Shown here: positions 55,105 through 64,000 of the stretch, piece by piece
How the letters are laid out: the number at the start of each line of letters is the position of its first letter
How positions within the stretch are numbered: position 1 is the first letter of the stretch
Source of the DNA: Pseudarthrobacter equi
GTDB lineage: Bacteria > Actinomycetota > Actinomycetes > Actinomycetales > Micrococcaceae
Assembly: GCF_900105535.1 (NCBI RefSeq)
Contig: NZ_LT629779.1
Coordinates: 3,348,001-3,412,000 of the forward strand
Length of the DNA: 64,000 bases
Direction of reading: 5' to 3'
Notes under the pieces: model-generated
Database searches by the model: none
What the model was told of the DNA's origin: nothing
Seen by the model: the letters and a program-made list of their open reading frames with translations, nothing else
Program-made: the position numbers and the translations under genes

Positions 55105-55510
55105 TATTTACTCCTTGCGTCGCGCCGGTTCTCAGGCCGTGGTCTTGCTACGGAATGAGCCTTGCGGAACGGTTGATCGGGGTGTCTCTTGACCCGCCTG
55201 GATTTTGCCAGACCAGGCCTAAACGCCTGTGCCAGAAGCAGTTGCTCCCATCCGGTCCGGGACAGATCCCGGGCGCACAGGGGCACTGTGCTGTGGCACG
55301 CTTGTTTACGAGGTTGATGACGGCGCGCAGAAGGCGCCATACAAACTCAATATCCTAGCATGCTTTTGGCCAGTTCCCATATCACCAGGGTGCACCGCCC
55401 CGCAAGCAGGGCAGGACGTACGACGACGTCGCGCAGGGCAGCCGTTCGCCCCACCCGGGGTGCCGCTCCCCCGCGCGGCCGGCCCACCGCCGTCGTGATT
55501 CTCCACCCCA

Positions 55511-55612
55511 ACGCGCGCTCACTCGTGGCGGCTATGGGCCCAACGCCCGCTCACTCCCCTGAAGCGAGTGAGCGGGCGTCTCGTGGGAAGCCACCAAATG
55601 TGAGCGGGCGTC
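55511..55612. repeat. Cluster of four GCCCGCTCACTC-type repeats, REP-like
   Basis: A 14-base unit ACGCCCGCTCACTC occurs at 55543-55556, as an exact inverted copy at 55566-55579, as a one-mismatch direct copy at 55511-55524 and as a partial inverted copy near 55600-55612. The central pair can form a 14-bp stem with a nine-base loop. This resembles bacterial interspersed palindromic repeats. Confidence 0.65.
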
Positions 55613-55634
55613 GGGAGGCGCAAGGGTTAAACGA

Positions 55635-55671
55635 GGAAGCCCCCGCTCCCGGAAAGGGAGCAGGGGCTTCC
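55635..55671 (-). terminator. Terminator after rpsQ
   Basis: A 16-bp stem with one mismatch (55635-55650 with 55656-55671) and a five-base loop lies 15 bases after the rpsQ stop. The following minus-strand sequence has a short T run (CGTTTAA), so termination is plausible. Confidence 0.7.
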
Positions 55672-55686
55672 AGCCAGCAGCAGGTG

Positions 55687-55992
55687 CTACTTGGCCTTTT
55701 CGAGGATTTCCACGAGCCGCCAGTTCTTGGTGGCGGACAGCGGACGGGTCTCGGCGATGACAACGAGGTCGCCGATGCCGGCGGTGTTCTCTTCGTCGTG
55801 TGCCTTGACCTTGGAGGTGCGGCGGATGACCTTGCCGTACAGTGCGTGCTTCACGCGGTCTTCAACCTCGACGACGATGGTCTTTTCCATCTTGTCGGAG
55901 ACCACGTAGCCGCGACGGGTCTTGCGGTAACCGCGCTGCTCAGCCGTGGCTGCAGTAGCAGATTCGGTCACGTTCTGGTCCTTTTCACTCAC
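55687..55992 (-). CDS. rpsQ: 30S ribosomal protein S17
   Basis: S17 helps assemble the 5-prime domain of 16S rRNA. The 101-residue protein has a 20-residue N-terminal extension, then [20 protein letters not shown] and [18 protein letters not shown]. It overlaps the rpmC stop by four bases and is the last gene of its operon. Confidence 0.97.
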   Translation of the reverse strand: MSEKDQNVTESATAATAEQRGYRKTRRGYVVSDKMEKTIVVEVEDRVKHALYGKVIRRTSKVKAHDEENTAGIGDLVVIAETRPLSATKNWRLVEILEKAK

Positions 55993-56318
55993 TTGGCGTC
56001 CTCCTCGGACTCAGCCGTTTCAGCCTTCTCGGCCTTCTTGGTTGCAGCCTTCTTGGACTTCTTTTCTTCCTTGGCTTCCACAACCGGTGCGGCAACCTCG
56101 GCACGAATGCCCAGCTCGCGTTCGCGGAGAACGGTGTAGATGCGTGCAATGTCCTTCTTTACTGCACGCAGGCGACCGTGGTTCTCCAGCTGACCGGTGG
56201 CGGACTGGAAACGCAGGTTGAACAGCTCTTCCTTAGCCTTACGGAGTTCTTCAACGAGACGCTCGTTGTCGAAACCGTCCAGCTGCGCGGGAGCCAGATC
56301 CTTGGATCCTACTGCCAT
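55989..56318 (-). CDS. rpmC: 50S ribosomal protein L29 with Lys/Glu-rich tail
   Basis: L29 lies at the tunnel exit where chaperones and the signal recognition particle dock. The core has [20 protein letters not shown] and [14 protein letters not shown]. The last 35 residues are Lys/Ala/Glu-rich ([20 protein letters not shown]), longer than the usual 65-70-residue L29. Confidence 0.96.
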   Translation of the reverse strand: MAVGSKDLAPAQLDGFDNERLVEELRKAKEELFNLRFQSATGQLENHGRLRAVKKDIARIYTVLRERELGIRAEVAAPVVEAKEEKKSKKAATKKAEKAETAESEEDAK

Positions 56319-56320
56319 TT

Positions 56321-56737
56321 CTACTCACCACCTTCGCGACGCACAATGCGTGCCTTCAACGGCAGCTTGTGGATTGCCAGGCGCAGGGCCTCGCGAGCTA
56401 CCTCTTCATTGACACCGGAGAGTTCGAAAAGAACCCGTCCCGGCTTGACGTTGGCGACCCACCATTCCGGTGAACCCTTACCGGAACCCATGCGGGTTTC
56501 GGCAGGCTTCTTGGTCAGGGGACGGTCCGGGTAAATGTTGATCCAGACCTTACCGCCACGCTTGATGTGGCGGGTCATCGCAATACGGGCAGATTCGATC
56601 TGACGGTTGGTGACGTATGCCGGGCTCAGAGCCTGGATACCCCACTCGCCGAACGAGACCTCGGTGCCGCCCGTAGCAGCGCCGGAACGACCCGGGTGGT
56701 GCTGCTTACGGTGCTTGACTCGACGTGGGATAAGCAT
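56321..56737 (-). CDS. rplP: 50S ribosomal protein L16
   Basis: L16 helps place tRNA in the A site. The 138-residue protein starts [19 protein letters not shown] and has the GEWGIQAL and [12 protein letters not shown] motifs. It directly follows rpsC. Confidence 0.97.
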   Translation of the reverse strand: MLIPRRVKHRKQHHPGRSGAATGGTEVSFGEWGIQALSPAYVTNRQIESARIAMTRHIKRGGKVWINIYPDRPLTKKPAETRMGSGKGSPEWWVANVKPGRVLFELSGVNEEVAREALRLAIHKLPLKARIVRREGGE

Positions 56738-57568
56738 TTAAGCCTGTCCTCCTTCTGCTGCTGCAGGTGCAGCCTCAACTGCCGGAGCCTCTGCAGCAGG
56801 AGCTGCGTCAGCGGCCGGGCGGTCGTTGCGACGACGGCGGTCACCACGGTCAGCGCCACCCGGACGTCCGCCACGGTCGGAGCGGGGTCCGCGGGACGGT
56901 GCCGAAGCAGCCTGTGCGGCCAGTTCCTTGGCGGTGACGTCGCCCTTGTAGATCCAGACCTTCACGCCGATGCGGCCGAAGGTGGTCTTGGCTTCGTAGA
57001 AGCCGTAGTCGATGTTCGCGCGGAGGGTGTGCAGGGGCACACGGCCTTCGCGGTAGAACTCCGAGCGGGACATTTCAGCGCCACCCAGGCGGCCCGAGCA
57101 AGCGATACGGATACCCTTGGCACCGGCACGCTGTGCGGACTGCATGGCCTTCTTCATCGCGCGGCGGAAAGCCACACGTGATGTCAGCTGCTCTGCAACA
57201 CCCTGGGCAACCAGCTGTGCTTCCATCTCGGGGTTCTTGACCTCGAGGATGTTCAGCTGGACCTGCTTGCCGGTGAGCTTTTCGAGCTCGCCGCGGATGC
57301 GGTCTGCTTCTGCTCCACGGCGGCCGATGACGATACCCGGGCGGGCCGTGTGGATGTCCACGCGGACACGGTCACGGGTGCGCTCGATTTCGACCTTGGC
57401 GATGCCGGCGCGCTCCATGCCCGTGGACATGAGCTGGCGGATGCGGATGTCTTCGCGAACGAAGTCCTTGTACCGCTGTCCGGCCTTGGTGCTGTCAGCG
57501 AACCAGTGCGATACGTGATCGGTGGTGATGCCGAGTCGGAACCCGTGCGGGTTTACTTTCTGTCCCAC
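56738..57568 (-). CDS. rpsC: 30S ribosomal protein S3 with Arg-rich and acidic tail
   Basis: S3 lines the mRNA entry pore. The core has [20 protein letters not shown], the KH motif [18 protein letters not shown] and [20 protein letters not shown]. The C-terminal 60 residues are first Arg/Asp/Gly-rich ([18 protein letters not shown]) then Ala/Glu/Pro-rich. Total is 276 residues against a usual 210-240. Confidence 0.97.
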   Translation of the reverse strand: MGQKVNPHGFRLGITTDHVSHWFADSTKAGQRYKDFVREDIRIRQLMSTGMERAGIAKVEIERTRDRVRVDIHTARPGIVIGRRGAEADRIRGELEKLTGKQVQLNILEVKNPEMEAQLVAQGVAEQLTSRVAFRRAMKKAMQSAQRAGAKGIRIACSGRLGGAEMSRSEFYREGRVPLHTLRANIDYGFYEAKTTFGRIGVKVWIYKGDVTAKELAAQAASAPSRGPRSDRGGRPGGADRGDRRRRNDRPAADAAPAAEAPAVEAAPAAAEGGQA

Positions 57569-57934
57569 TTAGCGAGCCTCCTCTTTCTCCGGGGTAGCGA
57601 CTACCACGGTGATGTGGCTGGTGCGCTTCTTGATCTGAAATGCACGACCCTGGGCACGCGGCTGGAACCGCTTCATGGTCGGGCCTTCATCAACAAACGC
57701 TTCGCTGATGATGAGGTCGCCTTCGTCAAACGCAACGCCGTCGCGGTCTGCGAGGACCCGGGCGTTGGAGATTGCCGACTGAACTACCTTGAATACCGGC
57801 TCCGAAGCTGCCTGGGGGGCAAACTTCAGAATTGCCAGAGCCTCATTCGCTTGCAAACCACGAACAAGGTTGACGACGCGCCGGGCCTTCATAGGCGTTA
57901 CGCGGATGTGGCGCGCAATTGCCTTGGCTTCCAT
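57569..57934 (-). CDS. rplV: 50S ribosomal protein L22
   Basis: L22 lines the peptide tunnel; its loop is a macrolide-resistance site. The 121-residue protein has [20 protein letters not shown] and [20 protein letters not shown]. It abuts rpsC. Confidence 0.97.
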   Translation of the reverse strand: MEAKAIARHIRVTPMKARRVVNLVRGLQANEALAILKFAPQAASEPVFKVVQSAISNARVLADRDGVAFDEGDLIISEAFVDEGPTMKRFQPRAQGRAFQIKKRTSHITVVVATPEKEEAR

Positions 57935-57972
57935 TGCTTTCCTTCTCTCGTCTTTGACGTAAGTGCAGGCGC

Positions 57973-58254
57973 CTAGCGGCGCTTGCCCTTACGGTCGTCC
58001 TTGACATGGCCGCGGAATGTCCGCGTGGGAGCGAATTCGCCGAGCTTGTGCCCGACCATCGACTCGGTGACAAACACCGGAATGTGCTTGCGTCCGTCGT
58101 GTACGGCGATCGTGTGTCCGAGCATGTCGGGGACGATCATCGAACGGCGGGACCAGGTCTTGATGACGTTCTTGGTGCCCTTTTCGTTTTCCCTGGCTAC
58201 CTTCACAAAGAGGTGCTGGTCAACGAAAGGACCTTTTTTCAGGCTGCGTGGCAT
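57973..58254 (-). CDS. rpsS: 30S ribosomal protein S19
   Basis: S19 is in the small-subunit head with S13. The 93-residue protein starts [19 protein letters not shown] and has [20 protein letters not shown] and [15 protein letters not shown]. It follows rplB by 12 bases. Confidence 0.98.
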   Translation of the reverse strand: MPRSLKKGPFVDQHLFVKVARENEKGTKNVIKTWSRRSMIVPDMLGHTIAVHDGRKHIPVFVTESMVGHKLGEFAPTRTFRGHVKDDRKGKRR

Positions 58255-58266
58255 GTGTCCAGGCTC

Positions 58267-59106
58267 CTATCGCTTGTTCTTGCCAGTACGACGGCGACGA
58301 ACAATAAGCTTGTCGCTCTCTTTGTTGGGGCGGCGCGTGCGGCCTTCACGCTGACCGTTCGGGTTGACGGGGTTACGTCCACCGGACGTCTTACCCTCGC
58401 CACCACCGTGCGGGTGGTCAACCGGGTTCATGGCTACACCACGGACGGTCGGGCGGACGCCCTTCCAGCGCATGCGGCCGGCCTTGCCCCAGTTGATGTT
58501 CGACTGCTCGGCGTTGCCGACCTCGCCGACGGTTGCGCGGCAGCGCACGTCAACGTTGCGGATTTCGCCGGAGGGCAGTCGCAGCTGGGCGAAACGGCCT
58601 TCCCTGGCAACGAGCTGGATGGATGCACCGGCGGAGCGGCCCATCTTGGCACCGCCGCCCGGACGCAGCTCCACTGCGTGCACAACGGTACCCACGGGGA
58701 TGTTGCGCAGGGGCAGGTTGTTGCCCGGCTTGATGTCAGCGTTGGGGCCGGCCTCTACGAAGTCGCCCTGGGACAGCTTGTTCGGGGCGATGATGTAACG
58801 CTTGGTGCCATCAACGTAGTGCAGGAGGGCGATGCGAGCCGTACGGTTCGGATCGTACTCAATTTCAGCAACGCGGGCGTCAACGCCGTCCTTGTCGTGG
58901 CGACGGAAGTCGATCAGACGGTACTGGCGCTTGTGTCCGCCACCCTTGTGACGGGTGGTGATCTTACCGGTGTTGTTACGGCCGCCCTTTTTGGGCAGCG
59001 GACGTACCAACGACTTTTCCGGCGTCGACCGCGTGATTTCGGTGAAGTCCGCTACGCTCGAGCCACGACGGCCCGGGGTAGTCGGCTTGTATTTACGGAT
59101 TCCCAT
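58267..59106 (-). CDS. rplB: 50S ribosomal protein L2
   Basis: L2 supports subunit joining and the peptidyl transferase center. The 279-residue protein has [48 protein letters not shown] and the conserved [17 protein letters not shown]. It is standard in length. Confidence 0.98.
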   Translation of the reverse strand: MGIRKYKPTTPGRRGSSVADFTEITRSTPEKSLVRPLPKKGGRNNTGKITTRHKGGGHKRQYRLIDFRRHDKDGVDARVAEIEYDPNRTARIALLHYVDGTKRYIIAPNKLSQGDFVEAGPNADIKPGNNLPLRNIPVGTVVHAVELRPGGGAKMGRSAGASIQLVAREGRFAQLRLPSGEIRNVDVRCRATVGEVGNAEQSNINWGKAGRMRWKGVRPTVRGVAMNPVDHPHGGGEGKTSGGRNPVNPNGQREGRTRRPNKESDKLIVRRRRTGKNKR

Positions 59107-59135
59107 AATTTATTTCCTCGTTAAAGTGGTCTCCG

Positions 59136-59441
59136 CTACGCGAGCGGACCGCCGAAGATGTCGATGGTGCCTTCTTTGAGGCTCACAATTGCACGCTTGG
59201 TGCTCTTGCGGGTACCCCATCCGAATTTGGTGCGCTTGCGCTTACCGGCACGGTTGATGGTGTTGATCGATTCGACCTTGACGGAGAAAATCTTCTCCAC
59301 GGCCAGCTTGATCTCAGCCTTGTTCGAGCGGGGGTCCACCAGGAAGGTGTACTTGCCCTCGTCGATCAGGCCATAGCTCTTTTCCGACACGACGGGTGCA
59401 AGCACGACGTCGCGGGGATCCTTGATGGTGGCTGCACTCAC
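59136..59441 (-). CDS. rplW: 50S ribosomal protein L23
   Basis: L23 forms the trigger factor and SRP docking site at the tunnel exit. The 101-residue protein has [20 protein letters not shown] and [20 protein letters not shown]. It overlaps the rplD stop by four bases. Confidence 0.97.
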   Translation of the reverse strand: MSAATIKDPRDVVLAPVVSEKSYGLIDEGKYTFLVDPRSNKAEIKLAVEKIFSVKVESINTINRAGKRKRTKFGWGTRKSTKRAIVSLKEGTIDIFGGPLA

Positions 59442-60058
59442 TTGGCATCCTCCTCGTTCTTAGCTGCCTTAGCGGCAACGAATGCTTCGTAAGCAGCCTT
59501 GGTGAAGACAACGTCATCAGAGACGAGAACGTCGTAGGTGTTCAGCTGGTCTGCGTACAGAACGTGGACACCGGTGAGGTTGCGCACGGACAGTGCAGCA
59601 ACATCGTTGGCGCGCTCGATGACGACCAGCAGGTTCTTGCGGTCGGAAACGCCGCGCAGCGTTGCCAGTGCGGTCTTGGCGGAGGGCTTGGTGCCTTCAA
59701 CCAGGTCAGCGACAACGTGGATGCGACCGTTGCGGGCCCGGTCAGACAGTGCGCCGCGCAGTGCAGCAGCAATCATCTTCTTGGGGGTCCGCTGGCTGTA
59801 GTCACGCGGGGTGGGACCGTGGACAACGCCACCGCCGGTCATGTGCGGAGCACGGATTGAACCCTGACGGGCGCGGCCGGTGCCCTTCTGCTTGAACGGC
59901 TTGCGTCCTGCACCGGAAACTTCAGCGCGGGTCTTGGTCTTGTGGGTACCCTGGCGAGCAGCAGCGAGCTGGGCAACGACAACCTGGTGCAGCAGCGGCA
60001 CGTTGGTCTGTACGTCGAAGATCTCGGCAGGCAGGTCAACCTGGACAGTGTTAGCCAT
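59438..60058 (-). CDS. rplD: 50S ribosomal protein L4
   Basis: L4 reaches into the peptide tunnel and in some bacteria represses its own operon. The 206-residue protein has [20 protein letters not shown] and [16 protein letters not shown]. It follows rplC by four bases. Confidence 0.97.
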   Translation of the reverse strand: MANTVQVDLPAEIFDVQTNVPLLHQVVVAQLAAARQGTHKTKTRAEVSGAGRKPFKQKGTGRARQGSIRAPHMTGGGVVHGPTPRDYSQRTPKKMIAAALRGALSDRARNGRIHVVADLVEGTKPSAKTALATLRGVSDRKNLLVVIERANDVAALSVRNLTGVHVLYADQLNTYDVLVSDDVVFTKAAYEAFVAAKAAKNEEDAK

Positions 60059-60062
60059 TGAA

Positions 60063-60713
60063 CTAGGCTCCCTTCACGGCGGTACGTACGAAGACGACCT
60101 GGCCGCGGGCGCCGGGGACGGCACCCTTGATCAGGAGCAGCGACTTCTCGGCGTCAACCGCGTGGACCGTGAGGTTCAGCGTGGTGTGACGCACGGCGCC
60201 CATGCGGCCGGCCATTTTCATGCCCTTGAAGACGCGGCTCGGGGTGGATGCGCCACCGATTGAACCGGGCTTACGGTGGTTCTTGTGGGCACCGTGGGAA
60301 GCTCCAACGCCGTGGAAGCCGTGACGCTTCATAACACCGGCGAAGCCCTTACCCTTGGTGGTGCCGATGACGTCGATCTTCTGGCCGGCAGCGAAGAGCT
60401 CAACGGACAGCTCCTGGCCCAGCTCGTACTCGGCAGCATCTGCGGTACGGAGTTCGACGACGTGGCGGCGAGGCGTGACGCCTGCCTTTTCAAAGTGACC
60501 AGCCAGCGGCTTGGTGACCTTGCGGGGATCGATCTGGCCGTAGCCGATCTGAACGGCGACGTAGCCATCTACCTCTGCGTTGCGCAGCTGGGTGATGACG
60601 TTCGAGTCTGCCTGGACCACAGTGACGGGGATGAGCTTGTTGTTCTCGTCCCAGACCTGGGTCATGCCGAGCTTCGTGCCCAGCAGGCCCTTTACGTTAC
60701 GGGTTGCGGTCAT
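60063..60713 (-). CDS. rplC: 50S ribosomal protein L3
   Basis: L3 starts large-subunit assembly near the peptidyl transferase center. The 216-residue protein has [39 protein letters not shown] and [20 protein letters not shown]. It follows rpsJ by 17 bases. Confidence 0.97.
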   Translation of the reverse strand: MTATRNVKGLLGTKLGMTQVWDENNKLIPVTVVQADSNVITQLRNAEVDGYVAVQIGYGQIDPRKVTKPLAGHFEKAGVTPRRHVVELRTADAAEYELGQELSVELFAAGQKIDVIGTTKGKGFAGVMKRHGFHGVGASHGAHKNHRKPGSIGGASTPSRVFKGMKMAGRMGAVRHTTLNLTVHAVDAEKSLLLIKGAVPGARGQVVFVRTAVKGA

Positions 60714-60730
60714 AGTTTCTCAGCACCTCC

Positions 60731-61039
<309 letters not shown>

Positions 61040-61472
61040 GTCGCCTGACTCTCTTTCAGTCTGTGCTTCCCCGGGTTAGGGCTGCCCTGTTCACTTACCT
61101 GTTGTATGGCTGCCGAAGCAATTGAGGTCGTAACCACCATCCGCCGCACAAACTGAATCCGGATGAATCCGGGTTCCTCACCTTGCCGGCGCAACCGACC
61201 CCCGCGGTCGGGCGTGTCGCGCTCTACACGCAAACAAATCCGCATTTTCCATTGGGGTGGGTTATGTTTGGGCTTCCACTTGGACCCTGACACCCGGCAT
61301 TATCCGGATCGGGACACGAAGAAGCGCTTGAACAACTCATCTAGTATGCCGGATATCTCCGGCATAAGCCAATCGCCCTCGCTAGCCCGGGCGCAGCGCC
61401 TGGCGGCCACTCTTCCGTACTGTTGCAGGCCCACCCATTGCCCCGGCTGCCCGGCGAATGGATGATGGGGAC
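61040..61472. other. Divergent regulatory region between rpsJ and the beta-glucosidase gene
   Basis: This 433-bp region has no gene. It carries a 9-bp perfect inverted repeat TATGCCGGA-TATC-TCCGGCATA (61345-61366) and an 8-bp palindrome AAGCGCTT (61322-61329). The latter resembles the core of LacI-family operators such as CebR sites that control beta-glucosidase genes in actinobacteria. GATAAT on the minus strand near 61300-61305 could be a -10 box for rpsJ. These assignments are inference. Confidence 0.4.
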
Positions 61473-62912
61473 ATGACGCTGGAGAGCACCGAATCCGTCA
61501 CTGAACTGGCCAGCCGCATGCCGCCGTCGTTCACTCTTGGCGTGGCAGCGGCGGCCTTCCAGATCGAGGGCGCACTGGCCGACGGCGGCCGCGGCCCCTC
61601 AGGGTGGGACGCCTTTGCCCAAAAGCCCGGAGCCATCGTTGACGGCCACTCCCCCGCCATCGCGTGCGACCACTACAACCGGCTGCCCGAGGACGTCGCG
61701 CTCCTCAAGGAGCTCGGCGTCGACTCCTACCGGTTCTCCCTCGCCTGGCCCCGCATCCAACCCGATGGCCGCGGCAGGCTCAACCCGGAGGGGCTCGACT
61801 TCTACGACCGGCTGATCGACCAGCTGCTGGAAGCCGGCATCGCCCCCATGGCCACCCTGTACCACTGGGACACCCCGCTGCCGCTGGAACACCGCGGCGG
61901 CTGGCTCAACAGGGAAACCGCGGAACGCTTCGGCGAGTACGCCGCTGCTGCCGGACAACGGTACGGCGACCGCGTCTCACAGTGGGTCACGCTCAACGAG
62001 CCGGTCTCCGTGACGCTCAACGGCTACGCCCTGGGCGTCCATGCCCCCGGCCGGGCGCTGATGTTCGATGCGCTCCCCTCCATTCATCACCAGCTCCTGG
62101 CCCACGGCCTGGGCACCCAGGCCCTCCGCGCGGCAGGCGTCCGGGGCGGAATCGGCGTCACGAACCTGCACGCCCCCATCCGGCCGGCATCCCGCAAGAT
62201 CGGGGACCGGGTGGTGGCGCATCTGTACGACCTGTTGATGAACAGGATCTATGCAGACCCGGTGCTGCTGGGCCGCTATCCCAACCTTCCGGTGTACGCC
62301 CGGCCGTGGCTGCGTTCGATCGGGCGCATCTCCGATTCCGACCTGCGGACCATCCACCAGCCACTCGACTTCTACGGACTGAACTACTACTTCCCGGTCA
62401 AGGTGGCCTTGGGGCGGGGCGTCACCGCCATTCCCGCTGACATGCACAAGGCCGTGGCACGGCTGCCCTTCCACGAGGTGGGTTACCCGGAGTTCAGCAA
62501 CACGGGCTTCGGCTGGCCTGTGGCCCCCGGGCACCTGGGTGTCCTGCTGCAGGAAATGAGGGACCGGTACGGTGCTGCCCTCCCGCCGGTCTACATCACG
62601 GAAGGCGGTGCCAGCTTTCCCGAACCGGATACAGTATCCGGAACCCTGCAGGATGGTGAGCGCCTCAGCTACCTGGCCTCGCACCTGGCAGCCGCGCTGG
62701 AAGCGACGGCCCCCGGCGGAATCGCCTCGGGAGTGGACCTGCGGGGATACTTCGTCTGGACACTCATGGACAATTTCGAGTGGGCCGCCGGGTACTCACA
62801 GCGGTTCGGCCTGGTCCACGTCGACTTCAGCAACCAGGAGCGTACGCCCAAGCAGTCGTTCTACTGGTATCAGGCCCTCTCCCGGGCCCGCAGGGTCCAG
62901 TCCGCAGGGTAG
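61473..62912 (+). CDS. Beta-glucosidase, glycoside hydrolase family 1
   Basis: The 479-residue cytoplasmic enzyme cleaves cellobiose and related beta-glucosides. The acid/base glutamate is in TLNEP (Glu176) and the nucleophile in YITEGGAS (Glu377). Most GH1 enzymes have TENG at the latter; TEGG is a mild variant. Other signs are GVAAAAFQIEGAL, YRFSLAWPRIQP and WTLMDNFEWAAGY. The ATG before TLES was chosen; another ATG lies 15 bases upstream. No transporter or regulator gene is next to it. Confidence 0.93.
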   Translation: MTLESTESVTELASRMPPSFTLGVAAAAFQIEGALADGGRGPSGWDAFAQKPGAIVDGHSPAIACDHYNRLPEDVALLKELGVDSYRFSLAWPRIQPDGRGRLNPEGLDFYDRLIDQLLEAGIAPMATLYHWDTPLPLEHRGGWLNRETAERFGEYAAAAGQRYGDRVSQWVTLNEPVSVTLNGYALGVHAPGRALMFDALPSIHHQLLAHGLGTQALRAAGVRGGIGVTNLHAPIRPASRKIGDRVVAHLYDLLMNRIYADPVLLGRYPNLPVYARPWLRSIGRISDSDLRTIHQPLDFYGLNYYFPVKVALGRGVTAIPADMHKAVARLPFHEVGYPEFSNTGFGWPVAPGHLGVLLQEMRDRYGAALPPVYITEGGASFPEPDTVSGTLQDGERLSYLASHLAAALEATAPGGIASGVDLRGYFVWTLMDNFEWAAGYSQRFGLVHVDFSNQERTPKQSFYWYQALSRARRVQSAG

Positions 62913-62967
62913 GCAGCCGCGGCGTTGGCAGAGTCACGCCGCGGTGCGGGGCACCTGCAATGGCCGG

Positions 62968-63093
62968 TTACTGGTTCTTGTTGGCCCTGTTGATCCGCTT
63001 TGCCCGGTCGATCTCGTGGCGGAAGTGTTTCTTCGCCCAGAAGACTCCGGCCACCACGGCAGCCGCGACGATCAGGAAAATAAGCCATCCCAT
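62968..63093 (-). CDS. Small single-helix membrane protein, 41 residues
   Basis: The peptide reads MGWLIFLIVAAAVVAGVFWA and then a basic tail (KKHFRHEIDRAKRINRANKNQ in two parts). GAGGAG lies eight bases before the ATG, a near-ideal ribosome site. One membrane helix plus a positively charged cytoplasmic tail predicts N-out, C-in topology. Function unknown. It lies 29 bases after the larger membrane protein on the same strand, so the two are probably cotranscribed. Confidence 0.7.
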   Translation of the reverse strand: MGWLIFLIVAAAVVAGVFWAKKHFRHEIDRAKRINRANKNQ

Positions 63094-63122
63094 GATGAGC
63101 TCCTCTCAATGCTGCAACAGTA

Positions 63123-64000
63123 TCAGGGCACTTTCCTGGCCGGAGCGTCGCTGCCGGCGTCCCTCCCCGCATCTGAAGGTGCTGGAGGCGCTGGCGGCGC
63201 TGGCCGAGCAGCCTTCGCGGCCTCTGGCCCGGCACTCCGGTTCAGCCGCCAGACGGCAAAAGCAATCAGACCGACGGCGATAAGCGCCAGGAGTACGAAC
63301 GTGTACCCGCGCATCGCCCAAAGAATGCAGGCGGCAACACCGGCGGCGCCCCACCTGACGAAGATCTTCTCGCCGGCCAGGAGCCCGCCGACGAGCAGCA
63401 CAGCGAGCAGCACCAAAAGCCACAGCTGCTGCCCTGCAGTGCCGCCAAACACGGTTCCTGCCCCGGTCAGCGTAAGCAGGACGGCCGCCGCCACAGCGAT
63501 ACCGCGCCCCGCCTTGGGCTGTCCGGAGCGGTAGCGAAGGAACGCCAGGGCGGCCCCAAGCACCACGTACCACTGCGCCGCCCAGAAGGGATCCGGCAAG
63601 CCGGCCCCGAAACTCCGGCGGCCGTCCAGTTCGAAGATCGCCGCGCGTTGAACTCCGGCTATCACCACCACAGCACCCGCCTCGGAGACCACCCGGCGAA
63701 GTTCTGCCGGGGCTTCCGCGATGCAGATGCCCGCCGCGCCCGCCAGCGCTGAGGCGGCAACCCAGGCCGTGGTGTCTGCCGCGATTCCAGCAAATGTGGC
63801 CAGGGCGAACCCGGCCAAGGCGGCGCCGGCCAGGGACCAGCGGCGCAAGGGGTCAGCCGCTAGCCCGGCGGACCTTGCCACCCGCACACCGTAGAGGGCG
63901 GCTCCCGCTGCGCCGGCACCGAGCCACGGCGCATAGGCCGCCCAGGCGTCCGGGTTTCCCCCTGCCACCTCCCGGACCACCATGAAGGTACCGGCCAGGA
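63123..64000 (-). CDS. Multi-pass membrane protein, start beyond window edge
   Basis: The visible 291 or so residues contain about nine to ten hydrophobic segments separated by very short loops, then a C-terminal Ala/Pro/Asp-rich tail (RPAPPAPPAPSDAGRD). The frame stays open to the right edge (LAGTF precedes the first visible Met at 63983), so the gene is probably larger. I do not recognise the family. It may be followed in the same transcript by the 41-residue peptide. Confidence 0.65.
   Translation of the reverse strand, partial: LAGTFMVVREVAGGNPDAWAAYAPWLGAGAAGAALYGVRVARSAGLAADPLRRWSLAGAALAGFALATFAGIAADTTAWVAASALAGAAGICIAEAPAELRRVVSEAGAVVVIAGVQRAAIFELDGRRSFGAGLPDPFWAAQWYVVLGAALAFLRYRSGQPKAGRGIAVAAAVLLTLTGAGTVFGGTAGQQLWLLVLLAVLLVGGLLAGEKIFVRWGAAGVAACILWAMRGYTFVLLALIAVGLIAFAVWRLNRSAGPEAAKAARPAPPAPPAPSDAGRDAGSDAPARKVP

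Larger units (their letters stand above)
55105..55686. other. 582-bp gap that splits the S10 and spc ribosomal operons
   Basis: In many bacteria rplN directly follows rpsQ. Here they are separated by a region that holds the rpsQ-side terminator (55635-55671), a set of palindromic repeats (55511-55612) and, nearer rplN, sequence likely to contain a promoter. TAGGAT on the minus strand near 55355 could be a -10 box, with no convincing -35. No gene was seen. Confidence 0.6.

Noticed and set aside
55360..56139. 259-codon plus-strand open frame over the rplN-rpsQ gap, rpsQ and rpmC
   Set aside because: Its second half is antisense to rpsQ and rpmC, and the first half reads through palindromic repeats and a terminator.

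Overview
The window is 64 kb of chromosome from a high-GC Gram-positive bacterium. Gene order, GTG and TTG start codons, two possible Tat-lipoproteins and the set of ribosomal operons fit a member of the Micrococcaceae close to Arthrobacter or Pseudarthrobacter. That placement is inferred from gene content, not from a database search. No rRNA, tRNA, CRISPR array, transposase or integrase was seen.

Layout. Positions 1-4991 (minus) hold treX-treY-treZ, the route from alpha-glucan to trehalose; treZ is cut by the left edge. Positions 5061-8945 (minus) hold glmS-acpS-nnr. Positions 9080-11404 (plus) hold coaA, a VanY-type carboxypeptidase lipoprotein and mscL, which converge on glmM (11464-12825, minus). 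Positions 13010-18121 (plus) are an AT-richer envelope glycosylation cluster: a GT2-GtrA fusion and two tandem GT39-type membrane transferases. Next come rplM-rpsI (minus). Positions 19463-34927 (plus) carry two complete, tandem, paralogous Tad/Flp pilus loci: one prepilin peptidase, four Flp pilins and two copies of tadE, tadG-like, cpaB, cpaE, cpaF, tadB and tadC. After them lie a degenerate Hpt-domain protein, an OmpR-type response regulator and a membrane PAS histidine kinase.

Positions 38257-42387 (minus) hold infA-rpmJ-rpsM-rpsK-rpoA-rplQ-truA. Positions 42555-47885 are an accessory block: an S58-type peptidase, a CUT1 sugar ABC transporter without an ATPase gene, and a DUF2975 membrane protein with an XRE regulator behind a palindromic operator. 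Positions 47944-61039 (minus) are the large ribosomal run: rpsJ to rpsQ, a 582-bp gap with palindromic repeats, rplN to rplO, a terminator, then secY-adk-map. The right end holds a GH1 beta-glucosidase, a 41-residue membrane peptide and a multi-pass membrane protein cut by the right edge.

In many actinobacteria infA...rplQ-truA, rplM-rpsI and glmM lie close together on one strand. Here that backbone is opened at two points: the double Tad locus with its signalling genes sits between truA and rplM, and the glycosyltransferase cluster sits between rpsI and glmM. The most interesting part is the tandem Tad system. It has one visible prepilin peptidase for two assembly machines, hairpins between pilin and assembly genes, a three-copy GAGTAC motif ahead of the first pilin, and a neighbouring Hpt-like protein that has isoleucine where the phospho-histidine should be.
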